The position numbers and the translations under genes are program-made. From assembly GCF_014205165.1 (NCBI RefSeq), contig NZ_JACHMZ010000001.1, forward strand, positions 2,812,501 to 2,876,500: a DNA stretch of 64,000 nt. The letters are read 5' to 3'. Below are positions 15,944 to 25,388 of the stretch, piece by piece (the first letter of the stretch is position 1; every line of letters begins with the position of its first letter). The stretch is from Micromonospora carbonacea (GTDB taxonomy: Bacteria; Actinomycetota; Actinomycetes; Mycobacteriales; Micromonosporaceae). Below the pieces are notes generated by a model. That model ran no database searches. It was not told the origin of the DNA and saw only the letters and a program-made list of their open reading frames with translations.

Positions 15944-16813
15944 CTACCAGGAGCCGGCGGTCGGGCCGGCGGAACCACCGCGCCGGCGCAGGTACTTCTC
16001 GAACTCCTGGGCGATCTCGTCCCCGGTCAGCGGGGTGATACCCGCGTCGCCGACGCGTTCCTCCAGCTCACGCACGTACTCGCCGAGCTCGGCGTCCTGC
16101 TCGGCGGCCCCGCGCACCCGCTGTTCCCACTCCGCCGCCTCCTCCGCCAGGTCGGCCATCGGCACCGGCAGGTCGAGCACCTCCTCGACTCGGTGCAGCA
16201 GCGCGAGGGTGGCCTTGGGGCACGGCGGGTTGTTCGCGTAGTGCGGCACGTGCACCCAGAACGACACGGCGTCGACCTCGGCGCGGGTGCAGGCGTCGTG
16301 CAGCACCCCGACGATGCCGGTGGGGCCGTCGTAGCGGGTGGGGGTGAGCTGGTAGCGGCGGGCGGCCTCCGCGTCGGAGGCGCTGCCGCTGATCGGCAGG
16401 GGCCGGGTGTACGGCACGTCGGCCAGCAGCGCGCCGAGCAGCACCACCCGTTCGACCTCCAGGCTGTGGCAGATCTCCAGCACCTGTTCGCAGAACGTGC
16501 GCCAGCGCATGCTCGGCTCGATGCCCCGGATCAGCACCACGTCCCGCTCGGTGCCCTCCGGGCTGGCCACCATGAACCGGGTGGTGGGCCACTCGACCCG
16601 GCGGGTCTCGCCGTCGGCCATCGTGATCGTCGGCCGGCTGACCTGGAAGTCGTAGAAGTCCTCCGGGTCCAGCTCGGTGACCTGCCGCGCCTGCCAGACC
16701 TGCTCCAGGTGCTCGACTGCCGCGGTGGAGGCGTCCGCGGCGTCGTTCCAGCCCTCGAACGCGGCGATGGCCACGGGGGACCGCAGCACCGGCAGTCCGT
16801 CGAACTCGGTCAT
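15944..16813 (-). CDS. PAC2 family protein
   Basis: A 289-residue member of the PAC2 (proteasome assembly chaperone 2-like) family, also called the DUF75/COG2047 ATP-grasp-associated group. Recognisable segments are AIAAFEGWNDAADASTAAVE at the N-terminus, VVLIRGIEPSMRWRTFCEQV and VVLLGALLADVPYTRPLP. In archaea and eukaryotes relatives help proteasome assembly; the role in actinobacteria is unproven. The C-terminal 60 residues are a charged helix with basic end. Distance to the Pup-proteasome locus (over 25 kb) argues against operon linkage. The GntR gene lies downstream on the same strand. Confidence 0.88.
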   Translation of the reverse strand: MTEFDGLPVLRSPVAIAAFEGWNDAADASTAAVEHLEQVWQARQVTELDPEDFYDFQVSRPTITMADGETRRVEWPTTRFMVASPEGTERDVVLIRGIEPSMRWRTFCEQVLEICHSLEVERVVLLGALLADVPYTRPLPISGSASDAEAARRYQLTPTRYDGPTGIVGVLHDACTRAEVDAVSFWVHVPHYANNPPCPKATLALLHRVEEVLDLPVPMADLAEEAAEWEQRVRGAAEQDAELGEYVRELEERVGDAGITPLTGDEIAQEFEKYLRRRGGSAGPTAGSW

Positions 16814-17011
16814 GCCGTCACCTCACCCTGTCGTCGGCGGGCGGTCCCGGGCTGCGGCCCGGTCGTCCGCCTGCCGGGCCCGGTGACGTCCCTGATGTCC
16901 TTCACGTCCGTCAGCCTACGTGTCGGGGCCGGATGCGGCCCGTCGGCCGCGCCGGTCCGGCCCGTGGGCCCCGGTGCGCGGCGGCCCGCCCCCGCCCCCG
17001 GATCCGCGCAC

Positions 17012-17017
17012 TACCCT
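17012..17017 (+). promoter_or_regulatory. -10 hexamer TACCCT, 7 nt before metH GTG
   Basis: TACCCT ends 7 bases before the GTG at 17025 and no Shine-Dalgarno is seen, so metH is probably leaderless. This argues against the longer open frame upstream. Confidence 0.5.
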
Positions 17018-17024
17018 GAGTGGC

Positions 17025-20000
17025 GTGCGGACTTCGCTGCTGGACGTGCTGGCGGAGCGGGTCCTCGTCGCCGACGGCGCGATGGGGACGATGCTCCAGG
17101 CGGCCGAGCTGACCCTGGACGACTTCGAGGGGCACGAGGGTTGCAACGAGATCCTCAACGTCACCCGCCCGGACGTGATCCGTGGGGTGCACGACGCCTA
17201 CCTCGCGGCGGGCGCGGACTGCGTCGAGACCAACACCTTCGGCGCGAACCTCGCCAACCTGAGCGAGTACGGCCTCCAGCACCGGATCGGGGAGCTGTCC
17301 GAGGCCGGCGCGCGGATCGCCCGGGAGGCCGCCGACGCGTGGGGCGCCGCCGGGTGGCCCCGGTTCGTGCTCGGGGCGATCGGCCCCGGCACGAAGCTGC
17401 CCACCCTCGGGCACGCCGCGTACGCGACGCTGCGCGATGCGTACCAGCAGAACGCGGCGGGCCTGCTCGCCGGTGGTGTGGACGCGTTGATCGTCGAGAC
17501 CTGCCAGGACCTGCTCCAGGTGAAGGCGGCCGTCGTCGGGTCCCGGCGGGCGATGGCCGAGGCCGGGCGGCGCGTGCCGCTGATCTGCCACGTGACCGTG
17601 GAGACCACCGGCACGATGCTGCTGGGCAGCGAGATCGGCGCGGCGCTGACAGCCCTGGAGCCGCTGGGCATCGACCTGATCGGGCTGAACTGCGCGACGG
17701 GCCCGGCGGAGATGACCGAGCACCTGCGCTACCTGTCCCGGCACGCCCGGGTGCCGCTGTCGGTGATGCCGAACGCCGGCCTGCCGCAGCTCACCGCCGA
17801 CGGCGCGGTCTACCCGCTGACCCCGGTGGAGCTGGCCGACGCGCTGGAGCGGTTCGTCGCCGAGTACGGGGTGTCGCTGGTCGGCGGGTGCTGCGGGACG
17901 ACGCCGGAGCACATCCGGCTGGTCGCCGAGCGGCTGCGCGGGGCGCGGCCGAGCGTCCGCGAGCCGCGCCCCGAGGCCGGCGTCTCCTCGATCTACCACC
18001 ACGTGCCGTTCGCGCAGGACGCCAGCGTCCTGATGGTGGGGGAGCGGACCAACGCCAACGGGTCGAGGGCGTTCCGGGAGGCGATGCTGGCCGGCGACTG
18101 GCAGGCGTGCGTGGAGATCGCCCGCAGCCAGGCCCGGGACGGCTCGCACCTGCTGGACCTGTGCGTGGACTACGTGGGCCGCGACGGCACCCGGGACATG
18201 CGGGAGCTGGCGGGGCGGTTCGCCACCGCGTCCACGCTGCCGGTCATGCTGGACTCGACCGAGCCGGCGGTGATCGAGGCCGGGCTGGAGATGCTCGGCG
18301 GGCGGTGCGTGGTCAACTCGGTCAACTTCGAGGACGGCGACGGGCCGGGTTCCCGCTACGCCCGGGTGATGCCGGTGGTCGTCGAGCACGGCGCGGCGGT
18401 GGTGGCGCTGCTCATCGACGAGGAGGGGCAGGCCCGGACGGCCGAGTGGAAGGTGCGGGTCGCGCAGCGGCTGATCGAGGACCTGACCGGCCGGTGGGGG
18501 CTGCGCCGGTCCGACATCCTGATCGACGCGTTGACGTTCCCGATCGCCACCGGTCAGGAGGAGACCCGCCGCGACGGCGTCGAGACGATCGAGGCGATCC
18601 GGGAGATCGCGCGGCGCTGGCCGGGGGTCAACTTCACCCTCGGCGTGTCGAACGTGTCGTTCGGGCTGAACCCGGCGGCCCGGCAGGTGCTCAACTCGGT
18701 CTTCCTGCACGAGTGCGTACGGGCGGGGCTGACGTCGGCGATCGTGCACGCCAGCAAGATCCTGCCGATGTCGAAGATCCCCGACGAGCAGCGCGAGGCC
18801 GCCCTGGACCTGGTGTACGACCGGCGGCGCGCCGGCCACGACCCGGTGCAGCGGTTCATCGAGGTCTTCGAGGGGGTGGACGCCTCGTCGGCGCGGGCCA
18901 CCCGGGCGGAGGAGCTGGCGGCGCTGCCGCTGGACGAGCGGCTGCGGCGGCGGATCGTCGACGGTGAACGCAACGGCCTGGAGGCCGACCTCGACGCGGC
19001 GATGGCGGAGGGCCGGTCACCGCTGTCGATCATCAACGACCTGTTGCTGGACGGCATGCGGGTGGTCGGGGAGCTGTTCGGCTCGGGCCAGATGCAGCTT
19101 CCGTTCGTGCTCCAGTCGGCCGAGGTGATGAAGACGGCGGTGGCCTACCTGGAGCCGCACATGGAGAAGGCCGACGACGGCGGCAAGGGCCGGATCGTGC
19201 TGGCCACGGTCAAGGGCGACGTGCACGACATCGGCAAGAACCTGGTCGACATCATCCTGTCCAACAACGGCTACGAGGTGGTCAACATCGGCATCAAGCA
19301 GCCGATCTCGGCGATCCTCGACGCGGCCGAGCAGCACCGGGCCGACGCGATCGGCATGTCGGGGCTGCTGGTCAAGAGCACGGTGGTCATGAAGGAGAAC
19401 CTGGCCGAGATGGCCGAGCGCGGGGTGGCGCAGCGCTGGCCGGTGCTGCTCGGCGGGGCGGCGCTGACCCGGGCGTACGTGGAGGACGACCTGCGGGCGG
19501 CGTTCCCCGGCCAGGTGCACTACGCCCGGGACGCGTTCGAGGGGCTGTCGCTGATGGACCGGGTGATGACGGCCAGGCGGGGCGGCGCGCCGGTGGTGGA
19601 CCCGCAGCGGGAGGCGGCCCTGGCGGCGCGGCGGCAGCGCCGGGAGCGGCAGCGGACGATGGTCGGTGACGTGCTGCCGGGGTTGGACGACGCGTCGGTG
19701 CGTTCCGACGTGGCGGTCGACGTGGAGGTGCCGACGCCGCCGTTCTTCGGCACGCGGGTGGTGCGGGGCGTGCCGCTGGCGGACTATGCGGCGTTGCTGG
19801 ACGAGCGGGCGACGTTCCTGGGGCAGTGGGGGCTGCGGGGCGCGCGGGGCGGGAAGGGCCCGTCGTACGAGGAGCTGGTGGAGACCGAGGGGCGGCCCCG
19901 GCTGCGCTACTGGCTGGACCGGCTGACCGCCGACAAGGTCCTGGAGGCGGCCGTGGTGTACGGCTACTTCCCGGCGTACTCGGAGGGCAACGACCTGGTG

Positions 20001-20540
20001 GTGCTCGGCGAGGACGGGCGCACCGAGCGGGCCCGGTTCTCGTTCCCCCGGCAGCGGCAGGAGCGGCGGTTGTGCCTGGCCGACTTCTTCCGGCCGCGCG
20101 GCGACGGCCCGGACGTGGTGGCGTTGCAGTTGGTGACGGTCGGGCAGCCGATCAGCGACTACACGGCGAAGATGTTCGCCGGCAACTCCTACCGGGACTA
20201 TCTGGAGGTGCACGGCCTGTCGGTGCAGCTCACCGAGGCCCTGGCGGAGTACTGGCACCGGCGGATCCGTGCGGAGCTGACGCTGCCGGGCGGCCGTACG
20301 GTGGCCGACGACGACCCGGCGGACCTGGCGGGCCTGCTGCGCACCGACTACCGGGGCTGCCGGTACGCGTTCGGCTACCCGGCCTGCCCGGACCTGGAGG
20401 ACCGGGCGAAGATCGTGGACCTGCTGGGCGCCCAGCGGATCGGGGTGGAGTTGTCGGAGGAGTTCCAGCTCGTGCCGGAGCAGGCGACGGACGCGATCGT
20501 GGTGCACCACCCGGAGGCGAACTACTTCAACGCGAAGTGA
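17025..20540 (+). CDS. metH: cobalamin-dependent methionine synthase
   Basis: A 1171-residue four-module enzyme that transfers methyl from 5-methyltetrahydrofolate to homocysteine via B12. Modules in order: homocysteine-binding barrel (about 1-310) with the zinc-cysteine motif GGCCGTTPEH; pterin-binding barrel (about 330-600, GERTNANGSRAF); cobalamin cap and B12-binding domain (about 640-860) with the axial-ligand motif DVHDIGKN near residue 731; and the C-terminal AdoMet reactivation domain (about 900-1171). Length matches the family. No cobalamin riboswitch core was found in the 211 bp upstream. Convergent with the PanE-like gene. Confidence 0.97.
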   Translation: MRTSLLDVLAERVLVADGAMGTMLQAAELTLDDFEGHEGCNEILNVTRPDVIRGVHDAYLAAGADCVETNTFGANLANLSEYGLQHRIGELSEAGARIAREAADAWGAAGWPRFVLGAIGPGTKLPTLGHAAYATLRDAYQQNAAGLLAGGVDALIVETCQDLLQVKAAVVGSRRAMAEAGRRVPLICHVTVETTGTMLLGSEIGAALTALEPLGIDLIGLNCATGPAEMTEHLRYLSRHARVPLSVMPNAGLPQLTADGAVYPLTPVELADALERFVAEYGVSLVGGCCGTTPEHIRLVAERLRGARPSVREPRPEAGVSSIYHHVPFAQDASVLMVGERTNANGSRAFREAMLAGDWQACVEIARSQARDGSHLLDLCVDYVGRDGTRDMRELAGRFATASTLPVMLDSTEPAVIEAGLEMLGGRCVVNSVNFEDGDGPGSRYARVMPVVVEHGAAVVALLIDEEGQARTAEWKVRVAQRLIEDLTGRWGLRRSDILIDALTFPIATGQEETRRDGVETIEAIREIARRWPGVNFTLGVSNVSFGLNPAARQVLNSVFLHECVRAGLTSAIVHASKILPMSKIPDEQREAALDLVYDRRRAGHDPVQRFIEVFEGVDASSARATRAEELAALPLDERLRRRIVDGERNGLEADLDAAMAEGRSPLSIINDLLLDGMRVVGELFGSGQMQLPFVLQSAEVMKTAVAYLEPHMEKADDGGKGRIVLATVKGDVHDIGKNLVDIILSNNGYEVVNIGIKQPISAILDAAEQHRADAIGMSGLLVKSTVVMKENLAEMAERGVAQRWPVLLGGAALTRAYVEDDLRAAFPGQVHYARDAFEGLSLMDRVMTARRGGAPVVDPQREAALAARRQRRERQRTMVGDVLPGLDDASVRSDVAVDVEVPTPPFFGTRVVRGVPLADYAALLDERATFLGQWGLRGARGGKGPSYEELVETEGRPRLRYWLDRLTADKVLEAAVVYGYFPAYSEGNDLVVLGEDGRTERARFSFPRQRQERRLCLADFFRPRGDGPDVVALQLVTVGQPISDYTAKMFAGNSYRDYLEVHGLSVQLTEALAEYWHRRIRAELTLPGGRTVADDDPADLAGLLRTDYRGCRYAFGYPACPDLEDRAKIVDLLGAQRIGVELSEEFQLVPEQATDAIVVHHPEANYFNAK

Positions 20541-20597
20541 TCGCGTCGCGGGTCGGGGCGGGGCGCGGCCGGAGTGTCCTGCGCCGCCGGGGCCTTC

Positions 20598-21569
20598 CTA
20601 CCCCGCGTCCGTCCCGGCGACCCCGGCCGGGGTCCCGTCGGTGAAGTAGGGTTCGGCCGCCTCCAGCCGGGGCGTCCGCACCCCGAGCCTGCGCGCTTCG
20701 GCCAGCGTGTCGCGGCAGATGGCGCGCAGCTCCTCAGGGTTGGCGTGGGCCGACGTGACCCGGCGCATCGGTGGGAACCAGGCGAGCAGCCAGGCGAGCG
20801 CCGGGGCGGCCAGCCAGAGGGGCGCGGTGAACGGCAGCAGCTCGGCCCGGTGCCGCCGCAGCTCGACGCCGCGCGCCTCGACCAGCGGCAGCAGCTCGCG
20901 GATGGCGAGGATCGCCTCGTGTACGTCGCGGCGCGTCATCGTGGACAGCGAGCCGCGCCGCAGGCTCTGCGTGTGCAGGCCCGCGTTCTGCACGAAGTGG
21001 ATCGCCAGCCAGCCCCGGAAGTCGGGATTCTCCTTGATCCGGAGCCCCGCCCCGCGCAACAGTTCGCGCACGGCCTGCTCGCGCGCGGTCGGCGGTCGGC
21101 CGAGGGTGCCGAGAAAGACCACGGGCAGCAGCGCTCCGCGCAGCACCCCGTCGTCGCCGAACCCGCCGCCGGCCCCGGGGAAGCCCCAGGCCACCTGCTC
21201 CGCGGGGAGCGCCGCGATCGCGGTCGGCGGCTCGACCCACAGGTTGTTGAAGACGAGCACCGTGGCCCCGCCCACGCGTGGCCCGAGGAAGGCTGCGGCC
21301 TCCGCGAAGTTGTAGTGCTGCACGCTCAGCACGATCAGGTCGAAGTCGTGGTCCGGCTCCAGGGACTCGCGGTAGCGCACCGGCCACTTCTCGGTGACCC
21401 GCTTGCCCCACGGCAGGCGTCGCGCGTCGAGCAGATCAAGGTCGATCGCCTCCCCGTACGCCGCCGCCCGCCCCGGCCGGACGTAGAACTCGACCTGGTG
21501 CCCGGCCCGTTCCAGGGCCCACCCGTAGACGGCGCTGATGACGCCCCGGCCGAACATCAAGATCTTCAC
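20598..21569 (-). CDS. PanE/ApbA-like ketopantoate reductase family protein
   Basis: A 323-residue NAD(P)-dependent oxidoreductase. The Rossmann motif MKILMFGRGVISAVYG is at the N-terminus, and the ketopantoate reductase C-terminal helical domain follows (LAIHFVQNAGLHTQSL, then charged helices). Some catalytic positions of true PanE are not obvious, and a hydrophobic segment near 250-265 (LWLAAPALAWLLAWF) is unusual, so it may reduce another substrate. The start is GTG at 21569. It is transcribed divergently from the TetR gene, and two palindromic operators lie in the shared 84-bp gap, so it is probably the TetR target. Confidence 0.8.
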   Translation of the reverse strand: MKILMFGRGVISAVYGWALERAGHQVEFYVRPGRAAAYGEAIDLDLLDARRLPWGKRVTEKWPVRYRESLEPDHDFDLIVLSVQHYNFAEAAAFLGPRVGGATVLVFNNLWVEPPTAIAALPAEQVAWGFPGAGGGFGDDGVLRGALLPVVFLGTLGRPPTAREQAVRELLRGAGLRIKENPDFRGWLAIHFVQNAGLHTQSLRRGSLSTMTRRDVHEAILAIRELLPLVEARGVELRRHRAELLPFTAPLWLAAPALAWLLAWFPPMRRVTSAHANPEELRAICRDTLAEARRLGVRTPRLEAAEPYFTDGTPAGVAGTDAG

Positions 21570-21591
21570 GCGTCACTCCGTACGCTACAAT

Positions 21592-21632
21592 TGGAGACCA
21601 TCTCCACTTCCAAAATATGGAGACCGTCTCCA
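21592..21632. promoter_or_regulatory. double palindromic TetR operator
   Basis: TGGAGACCATCTCCA (21592-21606) and TGGAGACCGTCTCCA (21618-21632) are both TGGAGA-N3-TCTCCA palindromes, centre-to-centre 26 bp, in the divergent promoter between the PanE-like and TetR genes. The dyad pair fits two TetR dimers covering both promoters. Confidence 0.8.
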
Positions 21633-21653
21633 CTTGTCAACGGGGGGCCGCAC

Positions 21654-22229
21654 GTGACCGACGCCAAGCCGCTGCGCGCCGACGCCCGCCGCAACCGCGA
21701 CGCCCTGCTCGCCAAGGCGCGGGAACTCTTCGCCGACAACGGCTTCGACCTGCGCTTCGACGACTTCGCCAAGCTGGCCGGCGTGGGCACCGGCACGCTC
21801 TACCGCCACTTCCCGACCCGGGAAGCCCTCGCCGAGGCGGTCTACCGCGAGGAGCTCGCCGCCCTGTGCGACCGGGCCCGCACCCTGCGTGCCACCGTCC
21901 CGGCCGACGAGGCGCTGGAGTCCTTCCTGCGCGGGCTCGTCGCCCACCTGCACGCCCATCAGGGCCTCGCCCGCACCCTCGCGGTGCTCATGGCCACCCG
22001 CGCGGAGGCGATGGCCGAGGGCGCCCAGGCCCTGCACCGGGTCGTCGCCGACCTGCTGGCCTCCGCCGTCGAGGCGGGAACCATGCGCGCCGACGTGAGC
22101 GCCGGCGCCGTCATGATCGCCCTCCAGGGCATCTGCGCGGCGTACGACCACCCGGACTTCCGCGCCGACGCGGACCAGGTCGTCACCCTCGTCCTCGCGG
22201 GCCTCCGCCACCCCGCGCCCGCGCCATGA
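21654..22229 (+). CDS. TetR/AcrR family regulator
   Basis: A 191-residue repressor. The helix-turn-helix is at residues 12-58 (LLAKARELFADNGFDLRF, then LAGVGTGTLYRHFPTREAL). The C-terminal helical domain resembles the TetR_C/SBP-like type used for small hydrophobic ligands. The GTG at 21654 follows the operator pair by 21 bases. It probably represses itself and the divergent oxidoreductase gene. Ligand unknown. Confidence 0.93.
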   Translation: MTDAKPLRADARRNRDALLAKARELFADNGFDLRFDDFAKLAGVGTGTLYRHFPTREALAEAVYREELAALCDRARTLRATVPADEALESFLRGLVAHLHAHQGLARTLAVLMATRAEAMAEGAQALHRVVADLLASAVEAGTMRADVSAGAVMIALQGICAAYDHPDFRADADQVVTLVLAGLRHPAPAP

Positions 22230-22409
22230 GCGACGCCGCCCGGCACCGCCCCTGATTGACCGCGACGGGAGCGACAGTGGCGGTTGGCCGCCGACGTGAA
22301 GCTCCGCCGGGTAACACTGCGGTCAGTGCGTTCGAGTGTACCGTCCGAAATGGCCGCTGGTTGATGCCAGCGGGCATGCCGGTCAGCCCTCGACCTGGGA
22401 GTGTCGCTG

Positions 22410-23591
22410 ATGCCCCGTCGTCCCATACCCGTCGATCCGTCGATCGGTGATCGCATCCGGATCCGTCGCGAGCTGCGCGGTTGGAGCATCCGGCATGCCG
22501 CCAGCCGTGCCGGCATCTCCCATACATCGTGGTCGCGGATCGAGCGTGGCCAGCAGCGCACCGATCGGTACATGGTGGTGGACCTTGCTGCGGCGCTGGA
22601 GTGCTCGGTGGTCGATCTGACCGGGCAGGCGTACACGCCGGCCGATCGGCAGCTCGATGCGGCGCGGATCGATGCCGAACGGGTGTGGCGGATCATGATG
22701 GACACGCCGATGGCGGGCAGGCGGGAGCTGCCAGCCACCGTCGAGCAGGTGCGTCGGGAGGCAGGGCTCGTGCGCGCCCTGTACGGGCGGTGTGACTACG
22801 CGGGTGCCCTGCGCAGGCTTGTCGACTTGGTGCCGGCGATGCATGGCCTGACCGATCGGCGGGCGGCGTTGGCGGAGATGGTGCCGGTCTACGGGGTTGC
22901 GATGGGTTCCCTGCTCAACGTCGGCTATCCGGCTCACGCGTGGCTCGCGGCGGAACGCTGTGCGGAGGCGGCGGGACTGCTGGACGATCCGGTGGCGGCA
23001 GGGGTGGCGGCGGCCAATCGGGCGCGGGTTTCGGCCTACTCCGGCGCGTACGGGCCGGCGCGGGCGTGGTGCGACGCGGCGGGTGCCGACCTGGCGGGCA
23101 GCGGGGCGGACGGGGCCCTGGACGTGCTCGGATTCCTGCATCTCGCGCGGGCCCATCACCTTGCCGGCCTGCGTGACCGGGCGGGCGCGGAGGAGCACCT
23201 CGCCGAGGCGGCGCGGATCGCCGCGCACACGGGGGAGACCGAGAGCTGGGATCTTGCCTGGGGCCCACGCAACGTGGCGCTGTGGCGGATGGCGTTTCAG
23301 CTCGACACGGGCCGACCGGAGGAGGCGATCCGGACGGTCGCCGGTGTGGACGTGAACGGCCTGCCGGCGGTACGGCAGGTGTACTTCTGGCTGGACATGA
23401 GCCGGGCCGCAGAGGCGGTCGGGCGGGGCCGGGACGCGGTGCGGATGCTGCTCGCGGCGGAACGAGTCGGTCCGCAGCACGCGCGTTCGTCGACGTCGGC
23501 GCGGGAGACGGCCCGGGCGTTGCTGCGCCGGGGCGCTGCCTCGCCGGAACTGCGGGGCCTGTGTGAGCGGATGAGCATGACCGTGCAGTAG
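22410..23591 (+). CDS. XRE-type HTH regulator with TPR-like C-terminal domain
   Basis: A 393-residue cytoplasmic regulator. The N-terminal lambda-repressor-like HTH (residues about 14-65; IRIRRELRGWSIRHAASRAG) is followed by a long all-helical region with Ala/Arg-rich repeats that look like tetratricopeptide units, as in actinobacterial peptide- or ligand-sensing regulators. The ATG at 22410 has GGGAG 8 bases upstream; a GTG at 22401 is possible. Codons are slightly less GC-extreme than neighbours. A second regulator of the same architecture follows 325 bp downstream. Target genes are unknown. Confidence 0.8.
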   Translation: MPRRPIPVDPSIGDRIRIRRELRGWSIRHAASRAGISHTSWSRIERGQQRTDRYMVVDLAAALECSVVDLTGQAYTPADRQLDAARIDAERVWRIMMDTPMAGRRELPATVEQVRREAGLVRALYGRCDYAGALRRLVDLVPAMHGLTDRRAALAEMVPVYGVAMGSLLNVGYPAHAWLAAERCAEAAGLLDDPVAAGVAAANRARVSAYSGAYGPARAWCDAAGADLAGSGADGALDVLGFLHLARAHHLAGLRDRAGAEEHLAEAARIAAHTGETESWDLAWGPRNVALWRMAFQLDTGRPEEAIRTVAGVDVNGLPAVRQVYFWLDMSRAAEAVGRGRDAVRMLLAAERVGPQHARSSTSARETARALLRRGAASPELRGLCERMSMTVQ

Positions 23592-23758
23592 CCGTCCGGT
23601 AGTGGTGCGTAGGCGTTCCAGCGACCGCATGTGCTGTCCGTAGCGTTCTGATCACGGCTGCGGCTGCTTCGATCTGACTGCCGCCGTGGCCTTGAGCCGG
23701 CGCGGCGGTGGCGGTCCTTCCCGGAAACCCCGCCGCGCCCCTTCCCGAAGGGTTGCAG

Positions 23759-23929
23759 ATGGGCGGCACGCAGCGCGATGCAGGGCCGAGCCGGGGCGAG
23801 CAGGCGGAAGCGGACGAACGGGAGGCGGCAAGACAGCGGATCCTCGCACAGGCCGAGGCCGAACGGATACCGGTCGAGGAGACGACCCGAGCGGTGCCGG
23901 ATCGGCGGTGGCGTCGTGGACAACGGTGA
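23759..23929 (+). CDS. small charged protein coupled to XRE regulator
   Basis: A 56-residue helical, charged protein (REAARQRILAQAEAERIP in the middle) ending in WRRGQR. The ATG at 23759 is preceded by GAAGGG. Its last 14 bases overlap the GTG of the next regulator, in another frame, which suggests translational coupling. Not recognised; it could be an antagonist or partner of the regulator, or only a coupling leader peptide. Confidence 0.5.
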   Translation: MGGTQRDAGPSRGEQAEADEREAARQRILAQAEAERIPVEETTRAVPDRRWRRGQR

Positions 23930-25115
23930 ACCGCCCATAGGCCGCCGGGTGGCGCAGTGGCGGGCGCGGCGGCGGATGACGCAGCAGATGCTCGCCGACC
24001 GGTTGGGTAAGTCCAAGAGCTGGGTGGACAAGGTCGAACGTGGCGTTCGCGCCTTGGACAGGTTCTCCGTCATCCAGGACGTCGCCGAGGTGCTGCGGGT
24101 GGACGCTGCGGTGCTGCTGGGCGGTGACGTGCGGCCGGCGGGGACAGCCGGAACCGAGGGCGTGCAGGGAGTCCGGGCGGCGCTCGCCTGCCACGACATC
24201 CGTGCGACCGGGCCTGAGGTGTGGCCGGTAGGGTCGACGGGCGAGTTGCACCGGCGGGTGGAGCACGCGTGGCTGACATATCAGCACGCGCACTACCCGC
24301 AGTTGATGCGGCTGGTGCCTGCCCTGCTCGTCGACGCCAGTTCCGCGCACGCCGCCGGTGGCGAGGGCGACGTGGCGGGCCTGCTGAGGCAGGTCTATCA
24401 GATTGTCGCCTTGCTGCTGGTAAAGCTTGGTGAGCCGGACATGGCGTGGCTCGCGGCTGACCGAGCGATGGCTCTGTCCACCGGCGACCCGGTGTGGACG
24501 GCGGTGGCGGCGGTGCCGCTCGGTCAGGCGTTGCGTGCGTCAGGGCAGGGTCGGGTGGCTGTGGCAGCGACGACCGTCGCCGCCCATCGGATCGCGCCGA
24601 GCGTGCCGCACGACGCCCTGCCGCAGGAACTGGCGGTGTGCGGCACTCTGCTGGTCGAGGCGGCTCTCGCCGCCGCCACCTGCGCCGACCACCGCAGCGT
24701 GACGGAACTACTCGACCAGGCCGCCGACATCGCCGAGCGGGTTGACGACGGCCAGGACCAGCACCGCACCGGCTTCGGGGCGGCGGCGGTGCGGGTGGCG
24801 CGGGTCGCGGCGGCCGTCGAACTCGGCGACGGCGGCGGGGCGGTCGTCCAGCATGCGCAGACGGTCAGGCTGCACGGATGGCGGCGGCTGCCTGTCGAGC
24901 ACCGGGCCGCCTACCTGGTCGACGTCGCGCGGGCGTACCTCCAGGTCGGTGACCTGCTGGGGGCGGGCCGCGCCCTGGTCGAGGCGGACCGGATCGCGCC
25001 GGCCGAGGTCCGGGTGCGGCCGTCGGCGCGTACGGTGATCGCCGAGGTGGCTCGGGGCGGCCCGGCGCCGGCCGGCGTCGCGCACCTGGCCACGGTGATC
25101 GGCCTGATCCGATGA
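23916..25115 (+). CDS. second XRE-type HTH/TPR-like regulator
   Basis: A 399-residue protein with an N-terminal HTH (residues about 9-65; RARRRMTQQMLADRLGKSKS, WVDKVERG) and a long helical C-terminal region of TPR-like repeats, the same plan as the regulator upstream though divergent in sequence. The GTG at 23916 lies inside the end of the small upstream ORF. Its stop overlaps the next ATG (ATGA), coupling it to a small Cys-containing protein. The arrangement small protein, HTH/TPR, small Cys protein looks like one transcription unit. Confidence 0.8.
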   Translation: MDNGEPPIGRRVAQWRARRRMTQQMLADRLGKSKSWVDKVERGVRALDRFSVIQDVAEVLRVDAAVLLGGDVRPAGTAGTEGVQGVRAALACHDIRATGPEVWPVGSTGELHRRVEHAWLTYQHAHYPQLMRLVPALLVDASSAHAAGGEGDVAGLLRQVYQIVALLLVKLGEPDMAWLAADRAMALSTGDPVWTAVAAVPLGQALRASGQGRVAVAATTVAAHRIAPSVPHDALPQELAVCGTLLVEAALAAATCADHRSVTELLDQAADIAERVDDGQDQHRTGFGAAAVRVARVAAAVELGDGGGAVVQHAQTVRLHGWRRLPVEHRAAYLVDVARAYLQVGDLLGAGRALVEADRIAPAEVRVRPSARTVIAEVARGGPAPAGVAHLATVIGLIR

Positions 25116-25360
25116 CCGCGCCGTTCCTGTCCCTGGCGCAGATCCGCAACCGGCTGATCCTCACCGCCCGCTGGGTCCTGCGCGACCACCGCCCCGGGCT
25201 CGACGGGCGCTGCCCGGTCTGCCGCACGGCGGGCTGCCCGGCGGCGACCGCCGCCCGCGACGTTCTGCGCGCCGCCACGGAACTGCGCCTGTGGAGTACC
25301 ACAGCCCAGCCCACCGCACCCGATCGGAACGATCCCGGCTGGCCGCTGCGGAGCGGGTGA
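25112..25360 (+). CDS. small putative zinc-binding protein
   Basis: An 82-residue protein with an N-terminal helix (LAQIRNRLILTARWVLRDH) and a cysteine cluster GRCPVCRTAGCPAATAA with three Cys. It overlaps the preceding HTH/TPR gene by 4 bases. No known family assigned. The position suggests a partner or effector of the regulator. Confidence 0.6.
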   Translation: MTAPFLSLAQIRNRLILTARWVLRDHRPGLDGRCPVCRTAGCPAATAARDVLRAATELRLWSTTAQPTAPDRNDPGWPLRSG

Positions 25361-25388
25361 GCGTGCCGCGGGGTGTCTCGGCGGCCGG

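Noticed and set aside
16920..17024. N-terminal extension of metH from an upstream ATG
   Set aside because: Extension is Pro/Arg-rich and unlike MetH; TACCCT 7 bases before GTG 17025 and the conserved N-terminus support the shorter protein.
16814..17024. Cobalamin riboswitch before metH
   Set aside because: No B12-box-like core or suitable stems found in the 211 bp.
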